Assembly (NCBI GenBank): GCA_014859305.1
Contig: JACUUM010000006.1
Span: forward strand, 1-56,989
Length of the DNA stretch: 56,989 nucleotides
Origin: Coriobacteriia bacterium
GTDB taxonomy: Bacteria > Actinomycetota > Coriobacteriia > Anaerosomatales > Kmv31
Reading direction: 5' to 3'
Under the pieces are notes generated by a model. It was not told the DNA's origin, made no database searches, and saw only the letters and a list, made by a program, of their open reading frames with translations. Position 1 is the stretch's first letter; each line of letters starts with the position of its first letter. Below are positions 10,711-20,485 of this stretch, in pieces. The translations under genes were made by a program, and so were the position numbers.

Positions 10711-12975
10711 TTGGCGTCACGTGTCGAGGACAGGAACCGGCGTCGCACCGACGAACATCTGCCGGTCTCGATGCGTCCACTGCAGGAGGCGGTCGAGTCG
10801 ATCGTCGAGGTCGTGAAGGCGATCTCCGAGCGCGGCCGCCTCAGCATACTGTCCGTGGACCCCTCCACCGGTACCCTCTCCGTATCCGCCTCGCTGGGAG
10901 AGCCCGCGTTGCCCGCAGGCCGGTCCCTCCGGCTGGAGCCCGGCAGCGGGCTTGCTCGCATGCTGTCGGAGGCGCGTGAGCTCGTGATCGGCGTCGATGA
11001 CGGGGCGCTGCCGGAGGAGGTCAGGAGCCTCTCGCGCTCCTTCGGCTTCAGGACATCCTTCCTCGTCCCGCTGACACCGCTTGGGCGGCTCGTCGGATGG
11101 GCCGTGATAGACGAGCCGGACAGCGAGCGCGCCTTCGGCGAGCGGGAACGGCGACTGCTCTCCGCGGCGGTGCGGCAAGCGAGCACGCTGTTGGAGAACC
11201 TGGAGCTGCGCGATCGGGTCTCCTCGCGTCAGAGGACCTTCGAGGGGATCGCGCACCTCGGGGTGGTGCTGACCTCGACTCTGCGCCTGGATGAGGCCGC
11301 GCGCCAGGTGGTCGAGTACGGTTCGATCCTCACGGGCCTGCGCGCGTTCATCCTCCTCTACCGCCCGGAGGGCGCCGCCGAGTTCGCGGTGCTGGCAGGT
11401 GAGGGCGTCTCCGAGCGGGTCACCAACTGCGTGTTGGAACCGATCGAGGTCGCGGCGATCGACCTGGAGCGGATACGCGTGTACACGACCGCCGACCTGC
11501 GGTCGATCACTCGGTCGAAGCTCTTCGACCACTGCGAGCTCGAGGGCTTCGCCTACGCGCTCGTCGCCCCGTTGAGCACGGAGGGCGGCAGGCTCAAAGG
11601 GATGCTGATCGGACTGGACAGACGGGTCCTGCAGCTCGACGAGGAACAGGAAGTGGCGTTCCACCTGCTCGTGATGCAGGCGACCAATGCAGTATGGAAC
11701 GCCGAGCGCTACGAGGAACAGATGCGAGCACAGCGGGAACTGGCCACGCAGCTCGCGCGTAGCACGACCCTGCGGGAAGCGGCGGTGGCCGCGACCTCGA
11801 GCGCGGATGTGGACGAAGTCGCGCGGGGCGTGCTGGAGGCGCTCAGGGAACACCTCGGGCACCGCGCCGGCGACATCAGGCTTCTCGAGGCGGACGGCGT
11901 CCACCTGACGCTGATCGCCGCGTTCGGCTATCCCGAGCCCACCGTGCGGCGGATCGCGCGGGCGCGCACGGACGACCCCTCGCTGCTGGCGTTGCGCGCT
12001 GTGCGGGAGGATCGCCTGCTCACGCATGACGACGATGTCCTGTCGCCGGAGCGTCTGGCCTTCCTTCGCGGGTCCGGCGTGCTCGAGGAGCGCCATGCCT
12101 CCGTTCCCATCCGAAGCCGGGGTGCCGTGCTCGGCACGCTCACGCTCGTGTTCGAGGTTCGCAGGCCGTTCGCGCCCGAGGAACTGGCCCTCATGCAGAC
12201 GGTTGCGGACGTCGTTGGTCAGGCGTTCGAGAACATGCGCGTCTACCAGGCCGAGCACGACCTCGCCGAGACGCTGCAGAGCTCCCTGCTCATCCTGCCG
12301 GAACGGGTGCCGGGCGTCGTGTTCGAGCACCTCTACCACTCGGCGGCGGAGGCCGCTCGGGTGGGAGGCGACTTCTACGACGTCTTCGAGCTGGAGCACG
12401 GGCGGCTCGGCATCGTCATCGGCGACGTATCGGGCAAGGGGGTGGACGCCGCCGCGCTGACGATGGTGACCCGCAATGCCATACGGGCGTATGCCTACGA
12501 GGGCGCCTCGCCCGCCCGGACCCTCGCCAAGGTGAACGAGATGGTGTTGCGGATGAGCGATCCGAGCTCCTTCGTCACCGCGCTCTTCGGCGTGCTCGAC
12601 CCGGCTCGTCGCGACCTCGTGTATTGCGCTGCCGGCCATCCTCCGGGCCTCGTCAGGCGCAGGGATGGCCGGCTGGAAGCGACCGCCAGCTCCTCTCCGT
12701 TCCTCGGCGCGTTCGACTCCCTCGAGTTCGTGGACGAGTCGGCTCTCCTCGGCTCCGGCGACATCCTCTTCCTGTACACCGACGGCGTGCTGGAAGCTCG
12801 CAGGGGCGACCGCGAGCTCTTCGGCGAGGAGCGTCTCTTCGAGGCGCTCTCGGGTGCGAGCACGCCGGTGCGGGCGGTCACGGAGGTGTTCGAGCGGCTG
12901 ACGGCCTTCGCCGGCGGCGAGCTGTCCGACGACGTCGCGTTGCTCGCCGTGATGCCGGCGCCGCCTCCGGCCTGA
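10711..12975 (+). CDS. GAF-domain PP2C (SpoIIE-type) serine phosphatase
   Basis: A 754-residue cytoplasmic protein with about three GAF-like sensory modules (roughly residues 30-160, 175-330 and 365-510) and a SpoIIE/RsbU-type phosphatase domain at 520-750. The metal-binding aspartates of PP2C are visible in GGDFYD, IGDVSGKGVDAA, LYTDGVLEAR and DDVALLAV, and AGHPPGLV is also present, so the enzyme should be active. Such proteins dephosphorylate anti-sigma factor antagonists in partner-switching pathways. No anti-sigma or STAS gene is adjacent, so the partner is unknown. The start is TTG at 10711 behind GGAGGCGG. It follows the damaged MerR/KaiC pair after 18 bases and may share its promoter. 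Confidence 0.88.
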   Translation: MASRVEDRNRRRTDEHLPVSMRPLQEAVESIVEVVKAISERGRLSILSVDPSTGTLSVSASLGEPALPAGRSLRLEPGSGLARMLSEARELVIGVDDGALPEEVRSLSRSFGFRTSFLVPLTPLGRLVGWAVIDEPDSERAFGERERRLLSAAVRQASTLLENLELRDRVSSRQRTFEGIAHLGVVLTSTLRLDEAARQVVEYGSILTGLRAFILLYRPEGAAEFAVLAGEGVSERVTNCVLEPIEVAAIDLERIRVYTTADLRSITRSKLFDHCELEGFAYALVAPLSTEGGRLKGMLIGLDRRVLQLDEEQEVAFHLLVMQATNAVWNAERYEEQMRAQRELATQLARSTTLREAAVAATSSADVDEVARGVLEALREHLGHRAGDIRLLEADGVHLTLIAAFGYPEPTVRRIARARTDDPSLLALRAVREDRLLTHDDDVLSPERLAFLRGSGVLEERHASVPIRSRGAVLGTLTLVFEVRRPFAPEELALMQTVADVVGQAFENMRVYQAEHDLAETLQSSLLILPERVPGVVFEHLYHSAAEAARVGGDFYDVFELEHGRLGIVIGDVSGKGVDAAALTMVTRNAIRAYAYEGASPARTLAKVNEMVLRMSDPSSFVTALFGVLDPARRDLVYCAAGHPPGLVRRRDGRLEATASSSPFLGAFDSLEFVDESALLGSGDILFLYTDGVLEARRGDRELFGEERLFEALSGASTPVRAVTEVFERLTAFAGGELSDDVALLAVMPAPPPA

Positions 12976-13038
12976 CGGCCGGCGGCTGTGTCGCTTGCAT
13001 GGAGAATCCCGGTCGGCAGACGTCGGTGGCTCGCCGTC

Positions 13039-13047
13039 TGCTAAGAT
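13039..13047 (+). promoter_or_regulatory. extended -10 promoter of ftsEX
   Basis: TGC-TAAGAT about 64 bases before the ftsE ATG, in the gap after the phosphatase gene. No -35 match is seen. Confidence 0.45.
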
Positions 13048-13110
13048 ATGCCGTTGGGAATCGTCGGCTCGACCTGCCAGCACATCCCAGCCAAGAAGGA
13101 GCCACATCAC

Positions 13111-13800
13111 ATGATCACCATGCGCAACGTGAGCAAGAGCTACGTTGCCGACAAGCCCGCTGCTCTCATCGACGTCGACGTGGAGATCGGCCACGGGGAG
13201 TTCGTCTTCCTCGTCGGACACTCCGGTTCGGGGAAGTCCACCTTCATCAACCTGCTGCTGCGCCAGATCCTGCCGAGCCGGGGACAGATCGCGGTCGCCG
13301 GACAGGACCTGGTGAAGATGAAGGGCTGGAAGGTGCCCTACCTTCGCCGCAACATCGGCTGCGTCTTCCAGGACTTCAAGCTGCTGCCCAACAAGACGAC
13401 GTACGAGAACGTGGCCTTCGCGCTCGAGGTGATCGGGCGCTCCAGGCACGTGATCCGTACGCAGGTGCCCGAGGTCCTGCGCCTCGTCGGGCTCGAGGAC
13501 AAGTTCGCCTCCTATCCCGACGAGCTCTCCGGGGGCGAGCAGCAGCGGGTCTCGATCGCGCGTGCCTTCGTCAACCGCCCGCCGCTGCTGCTTGCCGACG
13601 AGCCCACCGGCAACCTCGACCCGGCGACGTCGCTGGGCATCATGAGTCTGCTCAACCGCATCAACAAGACCGGCACCACCGTGCTGGTGGCCACGCACGA
13701 CCGCGAGATGGTCGACTCCATGCGCAAGCGCGTCATCGCGCTGGAGGGCGGCCGCATCATCCGCGACCAGCACAGAGGGGTCTACGGCTATGGCGATTAG
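13111..13800 (+). CDS. ftsE: cell division ATP-binding protein FtsE
   Basis: ATPase of the FtsEX complex, which gates peptidoglycan hydrolases at the division site. The 229-residue protein has Walker [10 protein letters not shown] near residue 35, the Q-loop in FQDFKLLP, the ABC signature [14 protein letters not shown] and Walker [14 protein letters not shown] followed by the switch histidine in VATHDRE. The start is placed at the ATG at 13111, with AAGGAG at 13096-13101 ahead of it. A longer frame exists upstream but has no ribosome binding site. It overlaps ftsX by 11 bases, typical for this pair. Confidence 0.95.
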   Translation: MITMRNVSKSYVADKPAALIDVDVEIGHGEFVFLVGHSGSGKSTFINLLLRQILPSRGQIAVAGQDLVKMKGWKVPYLRRNIGCVFQDFKLLPNKTTYENVAFALEVIGRSRHVIRTQVPEVLRLVGLEDKFASYPDELSGGEQQRVSIARAFVNRPPLLLADEPTGNLDPATSLGIMSLLNRINKTGTTVLVATHDREMVDSMRKRVIALEGGRIIRDQHRGVYGYGD

Positions 13801-14707
13801 CGTCGGCTACTTCCTGAGAGAGGGGATGGTCAACTTCCGCCGCAACTGGGTGATGAGCCTGGGTGCGGTGATCACCATCTACCTCTCGCTGCTGCTCGTG
13901 GGCGTGTCGCTCGCCACAGGCGTCGTCGTCGACAACCTCGTCAAGGCGATGGAGGCCAAGGTCACGATCCAGGTCTTCCTCAAGGACGGCGCCGCCGAGG
14001 AGGACGTGACGGAGCTTCAGCGTGCGGTCTCGACGGATCCGATGACCAAGAGCGTGCAGTACGTGAGCAAGGACGAGGCGCTCAAGCGCTTCACCAAGAG
14101 CATGGCCGCCGAGGGGCCCGAGATCGTGCAGCAGCTCCAGGGCAACCCGCTGCCGGCCTCGCTGGACATCGAGCTCAACGACCCGCGGCAGGTCGACCAG
14201 ATGGTGGAGAAGATACGGAATCACCCCAGATTCACCTCGGTGATCGACCGCCCGGACGACCCCGACAAGTCGCTCAACTGGGGACAGCAGGTCGTGGAGC
14301 GCCTGTTCTCGGTCACGCGCGTCATCCGCGTCACCGAGGTCGTCTTCATAGTGATGCTCGCGGTCGTCTCGTTCATCTTCATCAACAACACGATCCGCCT
14401 GGCCATCTACGCGCGGCGCAAGGAGATCGGCATCATGCGGCTGGTCGGCGCATCGAACTGGTTCATCCGGGTCCCGTTCCTCCTCGAGGGACTGACGCAG
14501 GGCCTGATCGGCGCGGGGCTGGCGATACTGACGCTCGTCGTCATCCAGGCGGCGGTCATGCCGCAGGTCCAGGAGACTCTGCGCTTCCTGCCGTTCAGCC
14601 TCACGCCCTCCTCGAGCGCCCAGATCGGGCTGGTGCTCGTCTTCTTCGGTATGCTCATAGGGCTCAGTGGCTCGGGATTCGCTCTGCGCCGGTACCTGAA
14701 GGTCTAG
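13790..14707 (+). CDS. ftsX: cell division permease-like protein FtsX
   Basis: Membrane partner of FtsE. The 305 residues include an N-terminal membrane segment (about residues 22-45), an extracytoplasmic domain with the family motif [11 protein letters not shown] near 85, and three C-terminal membrane helices from about 175, with [15 protein letters not shown] (a typical FtsX/MacB cytoplasmic motif) between them. The ATG at 13790 lies inside the end of ftsE, so translation is coupled. A carboxyl-terminal protease follows, which may belong to the same envelope-remodelling operon. Confidence 0.95.
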   Translation: MAISVGYFLREGMVNFRRNWVMSLGAVITIYLSLLLVGVSLATGVVVDNLVKAMEAKVTIQVFLKDGAAEEDVTELQRAVSTDPMTKSVQYVSKDEALKRFTKSMAAEGPEIVQQLQGNPLPASLDIELNDPRQVDQMVEKIRNHPRFTSVIDRPDDPDKSLNWGQQVVERLFSVTRVIRVTEVVFIVMLAVVSFIFINNTIRLAIYARRKEIGIMRLVGASNWFIRVPFLLEGLTQGLIGAGLAILTLVVIQAAVMPQVQETLRFLPFSLTPSSSAQIGLVLVFFGMLIGLSGSGFALRRYLKV

Positions 14708-14753
14708 GCGCCTCGGCGACGCCTTCGTCGAACACCCGCGACACGGAGGGTCG

Positions 14754-15938
14754 ATGGACCGTCTCACCACGCGTGTCATAGGCATCGCTCTCGCGGCCGC
14801 CGTAGTCTCGGCGGCCTTCATCGGCGGCTTCGTGCTCGGGCACGCGCGGACCGGCATCGTCCCGAGCATCGCCCCGTCGGCGCGCAGCGACGCCGAGCGC
14901 GCGGTGAGCGAGGTGCGCAGGATCCTGCGGCGTCAGGCGCTGAAGCCCTCCACCGAGGAGTCCATGACCGTGGGCGTGGTCGAAGGCATCCTGGAGTCCC
15001 TCGACGACGACTACGCCATGTACTTCGACCCGCGCCACTTCGAGTACTTCCAGGAGCAGAACCAGGGCGAGTTCTACGGCATCGGCATCACGATCGCCGG
15101 CAAGGACGGCACCGCGTACATCGTCAGCGTCATCGAGGACACCCCGGCCGAGAGAGCCGGTCTGAAAGCCGAGGACCGCATCGTCGGGATCGACGGCGAC
15201 GAGCGCGAGAAGTGGGACATCGACGACGTCGTCAAGCGCATCCGCGGCCCCGAGGGCACCGAGGTCACCGTGAGCGTGCGCCGCGGCGACGAGGAGGAGC
15301 TGCGGGACTTCAGGATCGAGCGCGCCAAGATCGACTACCCCAACCTGATGAAGCGCAAGGTCGGCGACGACGTCGGCTACATCAGGCTGCTGTCCTTCAA
15401 CGGCAAGGCCGCCGAGGACATCTCCAAGGCGATGCGCGACCTTCGGAAAGACGGAGCGAAGGGCTTCGTGCTGGACCTGCGCAACAACCCCGGGGGGATG
15501 CTCGACGAGTCCGTCGACGTCGCCTCGCTCTTCATCGAGGACGGCGTGATCGTCCGCGTCGAGAAGCGCAACGGACCCGAGGAGACGCACCGGGCGCGCC
15601 GCGGCAAGGCCACCGACGCGCCGCTGGTGGTGCTAGTGAACGAGAACTCCGCATCGGCCTCCGAGATCGTGGCCGGCGCGCTGCAGGACTACGGCCGCGC
15701 GCCGCTCGTCGGGGCCAAGACGTTCGGCAAGGGCAGCGTCCAGACCGTCGAGGAGCTCTCCACCGGCGGGGCGGTCAAGTTCACCATCGCTCACTACCTC
15801 ACGCCCAAGAGCCGTGTCATCGACGGCAAGGGCCTGACGCCGGACGTGGCGGTGGACATGAAGCACGAGGACGCCGCCGACGAGGAGACCGACGTGCAGC
15901 TCAAGCGCGCCGTCGAGGAGCTGCGCAAGCTGCTGTAG
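14754..15938 (+). CDS. carboxyl-terminal processing protease, S41 family
   Basis: A 394-residue secreted or membrane-anchored serine protease. A single hydrophobic segment (residues 7-28) is a signal anchor. A PDZ domain follows at about 105-190 (YGIGITIAGKDG, EDTPAERAGLKAEDRIVGIDG). The S41 core holds the catalytic serine in NENSASASEIVAGAL (near 298) and the lysine in GAKTFGKGSVQT (near 325). CtpA-type proteases process cell-wall enzymes and other envelope proteins. Its place right behind ftsEX is common in Gram-positives and suggests a role in peptidoglycan turnover. No residue is missing. Confidence 0.93.
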   Translation: MDRLTTRVIGIALAAAVVSAAFIGGFVLGHARTGIVPSIAPSARSDAERAVSEVRRILRRQALKPSTEESMTVGVVEGILESLDDDYAMYFDPRHFEYFQEQNQGEFYGIGITIAGKDGTAYIVSVIEDTPAERAGLKAEDRIVGIDGDEREKWDIDDVVKRIRGPEGTEVTVSVRRGDEEELRDFRIERAKIDYPNLMKRKVGDDVGYIRLLSFNGKAAEDISKAMRDLRKDGAKGFVLDLRNNPGGMLDESVDVASLFIEDGVIVRVEKRNGPEETHRARRGKATDAPLVVLVNENSASASEIVAGALQDYGRAPLVGAKTFGKGSVQTVEELSTGGAVKFTIAHYLTPKSRVIDGKGLTPDVAVDMKHEDAADEETDVQLKRAVEELRKLL

Positions 15939-16003
15939 CGGGGGCCGGCGGGGGTCGCCGGACGGCGGAGCGGCGCCAGCGCGGCCTTTCACGCCCGGCG
16001 GCG

Positions 16004-16423
16004 CTACTCGTCGTCCTCGTCGTCGTCGAGCACGACGAACGTCTCGCAGTCGTACGCGTCCTCTTCGAGCAGGTGGATGCCCAGCGGTCGGGCCGGGCGC
16101 TCCTCGGGGTCGTCGATCGAGACGAGAGTGAGCCGCGACCCGTCGCCGAAGAGCTCGAAGCGGTGCTCGCCGTCCTGCTCCCCGAAGGTCATGTAGCGGA
16201 AGCTCGCCACGTTCAGGAACAGGCACGCGTTCACCAGCAGTGTGGCCGAGGACGCGTCCGCCATCAGCTTCACGAGCCCCGCTCGGCCCTGCGCGATCGT
16301 CTCGCCGTCGACCTCGTAGACGTAGTGGAATCCCTCGATCGTCTCCAGCGCGCGCACCATGTCGCGCGGCCGGGCCAGCGTGCCCGATCCTATGAAGCAA
16401 GGGGTGAGGCGGCGGGAGTGCAT
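16004..16423 (-). CDS. uncharacterised 139-residue protein with acidic tail
   Basis: Not recognised. The product begins MHSRRLTPCFIGSGTLARPRDM and ends with a run of aspartate and glutamate (LDDDEDDE). It has no membrane segment or signal peptide. The middle alternates short strands and helices (FHYVYEVDGETIAQ, RYMTFGEQDGEHRFELFGD), suggesting a small alpha/beta domain. The start at 16423 is supported by a promoter-like TGG-TAGAAT on the same strand about 45 bases upstream. It lies alone between ctpA and rnr, antisense to both. Real gene status rests on the promoter and the protein-like composition. Confidence 0.6.
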   Translation of the reverse strand: MHSRRLTPCFIGSGTLARPRDMVRALETIEGFHYVYEVDGETIAQGRAGLVKLMADASSATLLVNACLFLNVASFRYMTFGEQDGEHRFELFGDGSRLTLVSIDDPEERPARPLGIHLLEEDAYDCETFVVLDDDEDDE

Positions 16424-16466
16424 GGCGGCGGGCTCTCCGAACGTCGGCTGCTCTGTGGCGTCTTCG

Positions 16467-16475
16467 ATTCTACCA
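16467..16475 (-). promoter_or_regulatory. extended -10 promoter of the minus-strand 139-residue gene
   Basis: On the minus strand the sequence reads TGG-TAGAAT about 45 bases before the ATG at 16423, matching the other extended -10 elements of this window. Confidence 0.5.
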
Positions 16476-16605
16476 TTGCCGGCCGCCTCTCGACGCGGCG
16501 CCCGGGGCGTCGAGCGGGATCGCGGAGTGGGGGCGCAGGCACGTGGAATCGGGTACCTTCGTCGCTGTGGACGCGGCACGCGCTCGATGTCGGGAGCGGA
16601 GGCTC

Positions 16606-18696
16606 GTGAAGATCGAGAAGCAGGTGCTGAAGGCGCTGCGGCGCACCGGGCATCCGATGACGCCCGAACAACTCGCACGGGAGCTGGACGACGGGGTCCC
16701 CGTGCGACGGGTCGCGCAGATGCTCGAGGCGTTCGTCCGCGGCGGCTCCGCGATCGACGCCGGCGGCGGGCGCTACCTCGCGCTGCGCGAGCGCGGCATC
16801 CTGGTCGGCCGTATCCAGATGACGCGCAAGGGCTACGGGTTCGTCTCGGCCCATGGTGGCGACGTCTACGTGGCGGGCCGGGACACCGCAGGCGCGATGC
16901 ACGGCGACACGGTGGCCTGCAGGCTTCACGCCAAGCGCGCGCGCCAGGGGCTCTCCGGCCACGTCGTCGAGATCCTCGAGCGCGCCAACCAGGTGCTCGT
17001 GGGCGTCTACGAGCGTCACGGCAAGGTCGGCCTGGTCGTGCCCACGGACCCGCGCGTGCGCAGGGACGTGTTCGTCCCGCGTGAGGAGTCGATGGACGCA
17101 CGCAACGGCGAGGCCGTGCTCGTGCGCCTGACCGTCTTCCCGACCGGGACGCAGGCCGCTCAGGGCGTGATCGAGGAGGTCCTCGGCATGCCGCACGACC
17201 CGGGCGTGGACATCGAGATGATCATCCGCGAGCACGGGCTGCGCACGCGCTTCCCCGAGGAGGTCCGCCGCGAGGCTGCGGAGGTGCGCCTGGACGTGGA
17301 GGAGGTGCTGGCGGGCGACCCGTCGCGCGAGGACGTGCGCGGCTGGTTCACCGTCACCATCGACCCCGCGGACGCCAAGGACTTCGACGACGCCATCACG
17401 CTCGAGCGCGTCGGCGAGGGCTTCCGTCTCGGCGTTCACATCGCGGACGTCTCGCACTACGTCCCGTGGGGCTCGCCCACAGACGTCGAGGCCCGCACGC
17501 GCGCGACCTCGGTCTACCTGGTCGACCGCGTGCTGCCGATGCTGCCCCACGAGCTCTCCACCGACGTCTGCTCGCTCAAGCCCGCCGAGGACCGGCTGTC
17601 CTTCAGCGTGGTGATGGAGCTGGACAGGGCCGGCGCGGTGCGGTCGTACCGCCTCTTCCCGAGCGCGATGCGCTCGGACCGCAGGCTCGACTACGACCAG
17701 GTCGACGAGTGGATCGACACCGGCACCGGCTTCCCCGACGAACTCACGCGCGACCTGCTGCTGGACTTAGAGAAGGTCGCGCACGCCCTGCGCGAGCGCA
17801 GGCTCGCGCGCGGGGGACTGGACTTCGAGACGGTCGAGGCGAAGGTGATCCTCGCCGAGGATCGCCGAACGCCCGTGGAAGTCCGCGTGCGCCAACGCAC
17901 CAACGCCACCGGCATGATCGAGGAGGCGATGATACTGGCCAACGAGGTCGTGGCCGGGCATATGTCCTCGGTGGGGGCCCCGATGGTCTACCGCATACAC
18001 GAGGACCCCGACCCCGACGCGCTGGCGCAGGTCGCGGTGATCCTGAAGGAGTTCGACTACCCGGTCAAAGACATCGGCGGCGCGAGCCCGCAGACGTTCC
18101 AGCGCATCATCCGCTTCGCGCACAACCGACCGGAGAAGCTGCTCATCAACTCGCTGCTGCTGCGCGCGCTGCAGCGGGCGCGCTACACCGACTACCTCGG
18201 TCCGCACTTCGGGCTGGCCAGCGAGGCCTACACGCACTTCACCTCGCCGATCCGGCGCTACCCGGATCTGATCGCGCACCGGCTGCTGCGCGCGCAGCTC
18301 GCCGGGGCGCTCGAGGCCGAACCGACGGCCTCCATGGTGCCGGAGCTGCACTGGCTCGCCGACCACTCCTCCACGATGGAGCGCGAGGCCGAGGCCGCCG
18401 AGGACGAGTCCACCCGCGTCAAGCTGACCGAGCTCATGGCGGCGCATGTCGGCGAGGCCTTCGAGGGCATCATCACGAGCGTGAACACCTTCGGGCTGTT
18501 CGTTCAGCTGCCCAACACGGCCGAGGGTCTAGTGCACGTCAGCGCGATGAAGGACGACTACTACCGGCTGGACGCCGAGCGCTTCCTGCTCTACGGCGAG
18601 CGCAAGGGGCGGGTCTTCCGGCTGGGCGATACGCTCCGGGTGCGGCTGGTCGACGCCGTGGTCGGCGAGCGGCGGCTGGACTTCGAGCTCGCGTAG
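16606..18696 (+). CDS. rnr: ribonuclease R
   Basis: Processive 3'-5' exoribonuclease that degrades structured RNA and works with SmpB/tmRNA in quality control; smpB and ssrA lie further on in the window. The 696 residues contain an N-terminal winged helix, a cold-shock domain (GRIQMTRKGYGFVSA, near 70), the RNB catalytic domain with the metal-binding aspartates in DPADAKDFDDAITL (near 255), HFTSPIRRYPDLIAHRLL (near 550), and a C-terminal S1 domain (AFEGIITSVNTFGLFVQLP). I favour the GTG at 16606, behind GGAGCGGAGG, over a GTG 63 bases upstream. The usual lysine-rich tail is absent: the protein ends right after S1. Confidence 0.93.
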   Translation: MKIEKQVLKALRRTGHPMTPEQLARELDDGVPVRRVAQMLEAFVRGGSAIDAGGGRYLALRERGILVGRIQMTRKGYGFVSAHGGDVYVAGRDTAGAMHGDTVACRLHAKRARQGLSGHVVEILERANQVLVGVYERHGKVGLVVPTDPRVRRDVFVPREESMDARNGEAVLVRLTVFPTGTQAAQGVIEEVLGMPHDPGVDIEMIIREHGLRTRFPEEVRREAAEVRLDVEEVLAGDPSREDVRGWFTVTIDPADAKDFDDAITLERVGEGFRLGVHIADVSHYVPWGSPTDVEARTRATSVYLVDRVLPMLPHELSTDVCSLKPAEDRLSFSVVMELDRAGAVRSYRLFPSAMRSDRRLDYDQVDEWIDTGTGFPDELTRDLLLDLEKVAHALRERRLARGGLDFETVEAKVILAEDRRTPVEVRVRQRTNATGMIEEAMILANEVVAGHMSSVGAPMVYRIHEDPDPDALAQVAVILKEFDYPVKDIGGASPQTFQRIIRFAHNRPEKLLINSLLLRALQRARYTDYLGPHFGLASEAYTHFTSPIRRYPDLIAHRLLRAQLAGALEAEPTASMVPELHWLADHSSTMEREAEAAEDESTRVKLTELMAAHVGEAFEGIITSVNTFGLFVQLPNTAEGLVHVSAMKDDYYRLDAERFLLYGERKGRVFRLGDTLRVRLVDAVVGERRLDFELA

Positions 18697-18724
18697 GACG
18701 CGGGGCCCCTTTGCGTACCTCAGC

Positions 18725-18730
18725 TACGAT
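18725..18730 (+). promoter_or_regulatory. -10 box directly before the CLC channel gene
   Basis: TACGAT ends three bases before GTG 18734 and six before GTG 18737. If used, the transcript would start at or next to the second GTG, giving a leaderless mRNA. Confidence 0.35.
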
Positions 18731-18733
18731 GGG

Positions 18734-20479
18734 GTGGTGGACCCGCACGAGCGCATAGCCGGATACGCCGAGGTCGCCCGCAAGGGGAGCGAGGCGTTCT
18801 GGCAACGCGTCAAGAAGTGGTTCCTCGTGACGGCGGTCCTCGGCGCGGTCGTCGGCCTCGGCGTCACAGTGCTCCATGCGATCGTCTTCGGCCTGCTGTG
18901 GGAACGGTTCCTCCCGTTGCTGAACCCGGTGACCGTCGTGCTGTTCCCCGTGGCCGGTCTCGGGCTCTCGGGGCTCATCCTGCAGCGGTTCACCGCCGAT
19001 CCCGGGGTGCACGGCACAGAGGAGGTCATCGAGGCCTACCACGAGCGCGAGGGGCGTTTCCGCCTGAGGTCGTTCCCCGGCAAGGTCGCCGCTGCCGTCG
19101 CCACCGTCGGTTTCGGCGGCAGCGCCGGCCTCGAGGGCCCGAGCATCTACATCGGGGGGTCGCTCGGCTCCCTGCTGCTGCGGCGCGCGAAGTCGCTGCT
19201 CGGTTTCACCGACGAGGACGTCCGGACGCTGATGGTCGCCGGCTCGGCCGCCGGCATCAGCGCGATCTTCAAGGCGCCGCTCACCGGCATCGTCTTCGCG
19301 CTGGAGGTCCCCTACATGGACGACCTCGCGCGTGAGTCGCTGATCCCTTCGCTCATAGCGTCGGTCTCCAGCTACCTGGTCCTCGTGCAGTTCCTCGGGG
19401 TCAGGCCGCTGTTCCTCGTGGAGCAGCGGTACAGTCTCTCGCCGACCGACCTTCCGTACTCCATGCTGGTCGGCGTGCTCGTAGGCCTGGTGGCGCGCGC
19501 CTTCATCATGTCCTTCCGCGCCGCGGAGAGGCTCGGTCACGCGTCGGGCCTGCCGCTGTGGGCCCGGACCTCCCTCGGAGGTCTCGTGACCGGGCTGCTC
19601 GGTCTCGCCAGCCTGCTGCTCCTCGGCGGACCGTTCGTGCTCGGGACCGGGTACGAGGCGATCGAGGGGCTGGTCTCCGGAAGCTTCGCTCCGGCGGCCG
19701 CGCTGGCGCTGCTGCTGCTCAAGACGGGCGCTACGATCTCCACCCTCGGCTCGGGCGCGGCCGGGGGCGTGTTCATCCCGATGATCATGCTCGGCGCGGC
19801 GAGCGGGGCGGTCATCGGCGGGCTGCTGCCCGCGGAGCGCGGCGCCCTCTTCCCGGTCGTGGGCATGGCCGCCTTCCTCGCGGCCGGATACAACACCCCG
19901 CTCGCCGCCGCCGTCTTCATCGCGGAGTCGACGGGCGGAGCCGGCTACCTCATCCCCGGGCTGGTCGGCGCAGCGGTGGCCTACACGGTCGCGGGACGGC
20001 TCTCGGTGTCGGAGAAGCAGCGTTGGCGGCGGGAGACGCGGCTCGACGCACTGATGCGGACGCTCGTCGGCGACATCATGACGCGCGACGTCGTCGCAGT
20101 GCCGCCCGAGACGACTCTCGCGGCGTTCCTGAGCGACTACGTCGTGAAGCTCCGGCACAAGAGCTTCCCGGTCGCCGAGGGCGGGCGGCTGGTCGGGATG
20201 GTCGCGCTGAGCGACGTCCGCGAGGTTCCGCGTGCGAGCTGGGACGAGTCGAGCGTCGGGGAGCTGGCGGTCCGCGACGTGGTCACGATCTCTCCTCGGG
20301 AAGCGGTGGGACATGCGATCGAGAGGATGGCTGCCGGCGACTTCGACCGGTTGCCCGTGGTGGACCCGGCGCGCCCGGACCGGCTCGTCGGGATCGTGTC
20401 GTACACCGACGTGCTGGCGCTGGACGCCATGCGCGAAGAGTGGCGCAAGCACCGCGGGAGACGCCCGCCGCTCGCCTAG
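18734..20479 (+). CDS. CLC-family chloride channel or H+/Cl- antiporter with C-terminal CBS pair
   Basis: A 581-residue inner-membrane protein. The selectivity-filter motifs of the family are present: GSAGLEGPSIYIGG (with the gating glutamate of GxEGP, near residue 133) and GAAGGVFIPMIMLG (near 345). About ten to twelve hydrophobic segments span residues 30-430. Two CBS domains follow (from about 445, MTRDVVAVPPETTL, and 505, VRDVVTISPREA), which usually sense adenine nucleotides. Sequence alone does not separate channel from antiporter. The start may be GTG 18734 or GTG 18737. The gene ends six bases from the convergent sufB stop. Confidence 0.9.
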   Translation: MVDPHERIAGYAEVARKGSEAFWQRVKKWFLVTAVLGAVVGLGVTVLHAIVFGLLWERFLPLLNPVTVVLFPVAGLGLSGLILQRFTADPGVHGTEEVIEAYHEREGRFRLRSFPGKVAAAVATVGFGGSAGLEGPSIYIGGSLGSLLLRRAKSLLGFTDEDVRTLMVAGSAAGISAIFKAPLTGIVFALEVPYMDDLARESLIPSLIASVSSYLVLVQFLGVRPLFLVEQRYSLSPTDLPYSMLVGVLVGLVARAFIMSFRAAERLGHASGLPLWARTSLGGLVTGLLGLASLLLLGGPFVLGTGYEAIEGLVSGSFAPAAALALLLLKTGATISTLGSGAAGGVFIPMIMLGAASGAVIGGLLPAERGALFPVVGMAAFLAAGYNTPLAAAVFIAESTGGAGYLIPGLVGAAVAYTVAGRLSVSEKQRWRRETRLDALMRTLVGDIMTRDVVAVPPETTLAAFLSDYVVKLRHKSFPVAEGGRLVGMVALSDVREVPRASWDESSVGELAVRDVVTISPREAVGHAIERMAAGDFDRLPVVDPARPDRLVGIVSYTDVLALDAMREEWRKHRGRRPPLA

Positions 20480-20485
20480 CGCCGC

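Noticed and set aside
10717-13773. 1018-codon minus-strand frame
   Set aside because: Spans the phosphatase and ftsE antisense, has no family resemblance and crosses several real genes.
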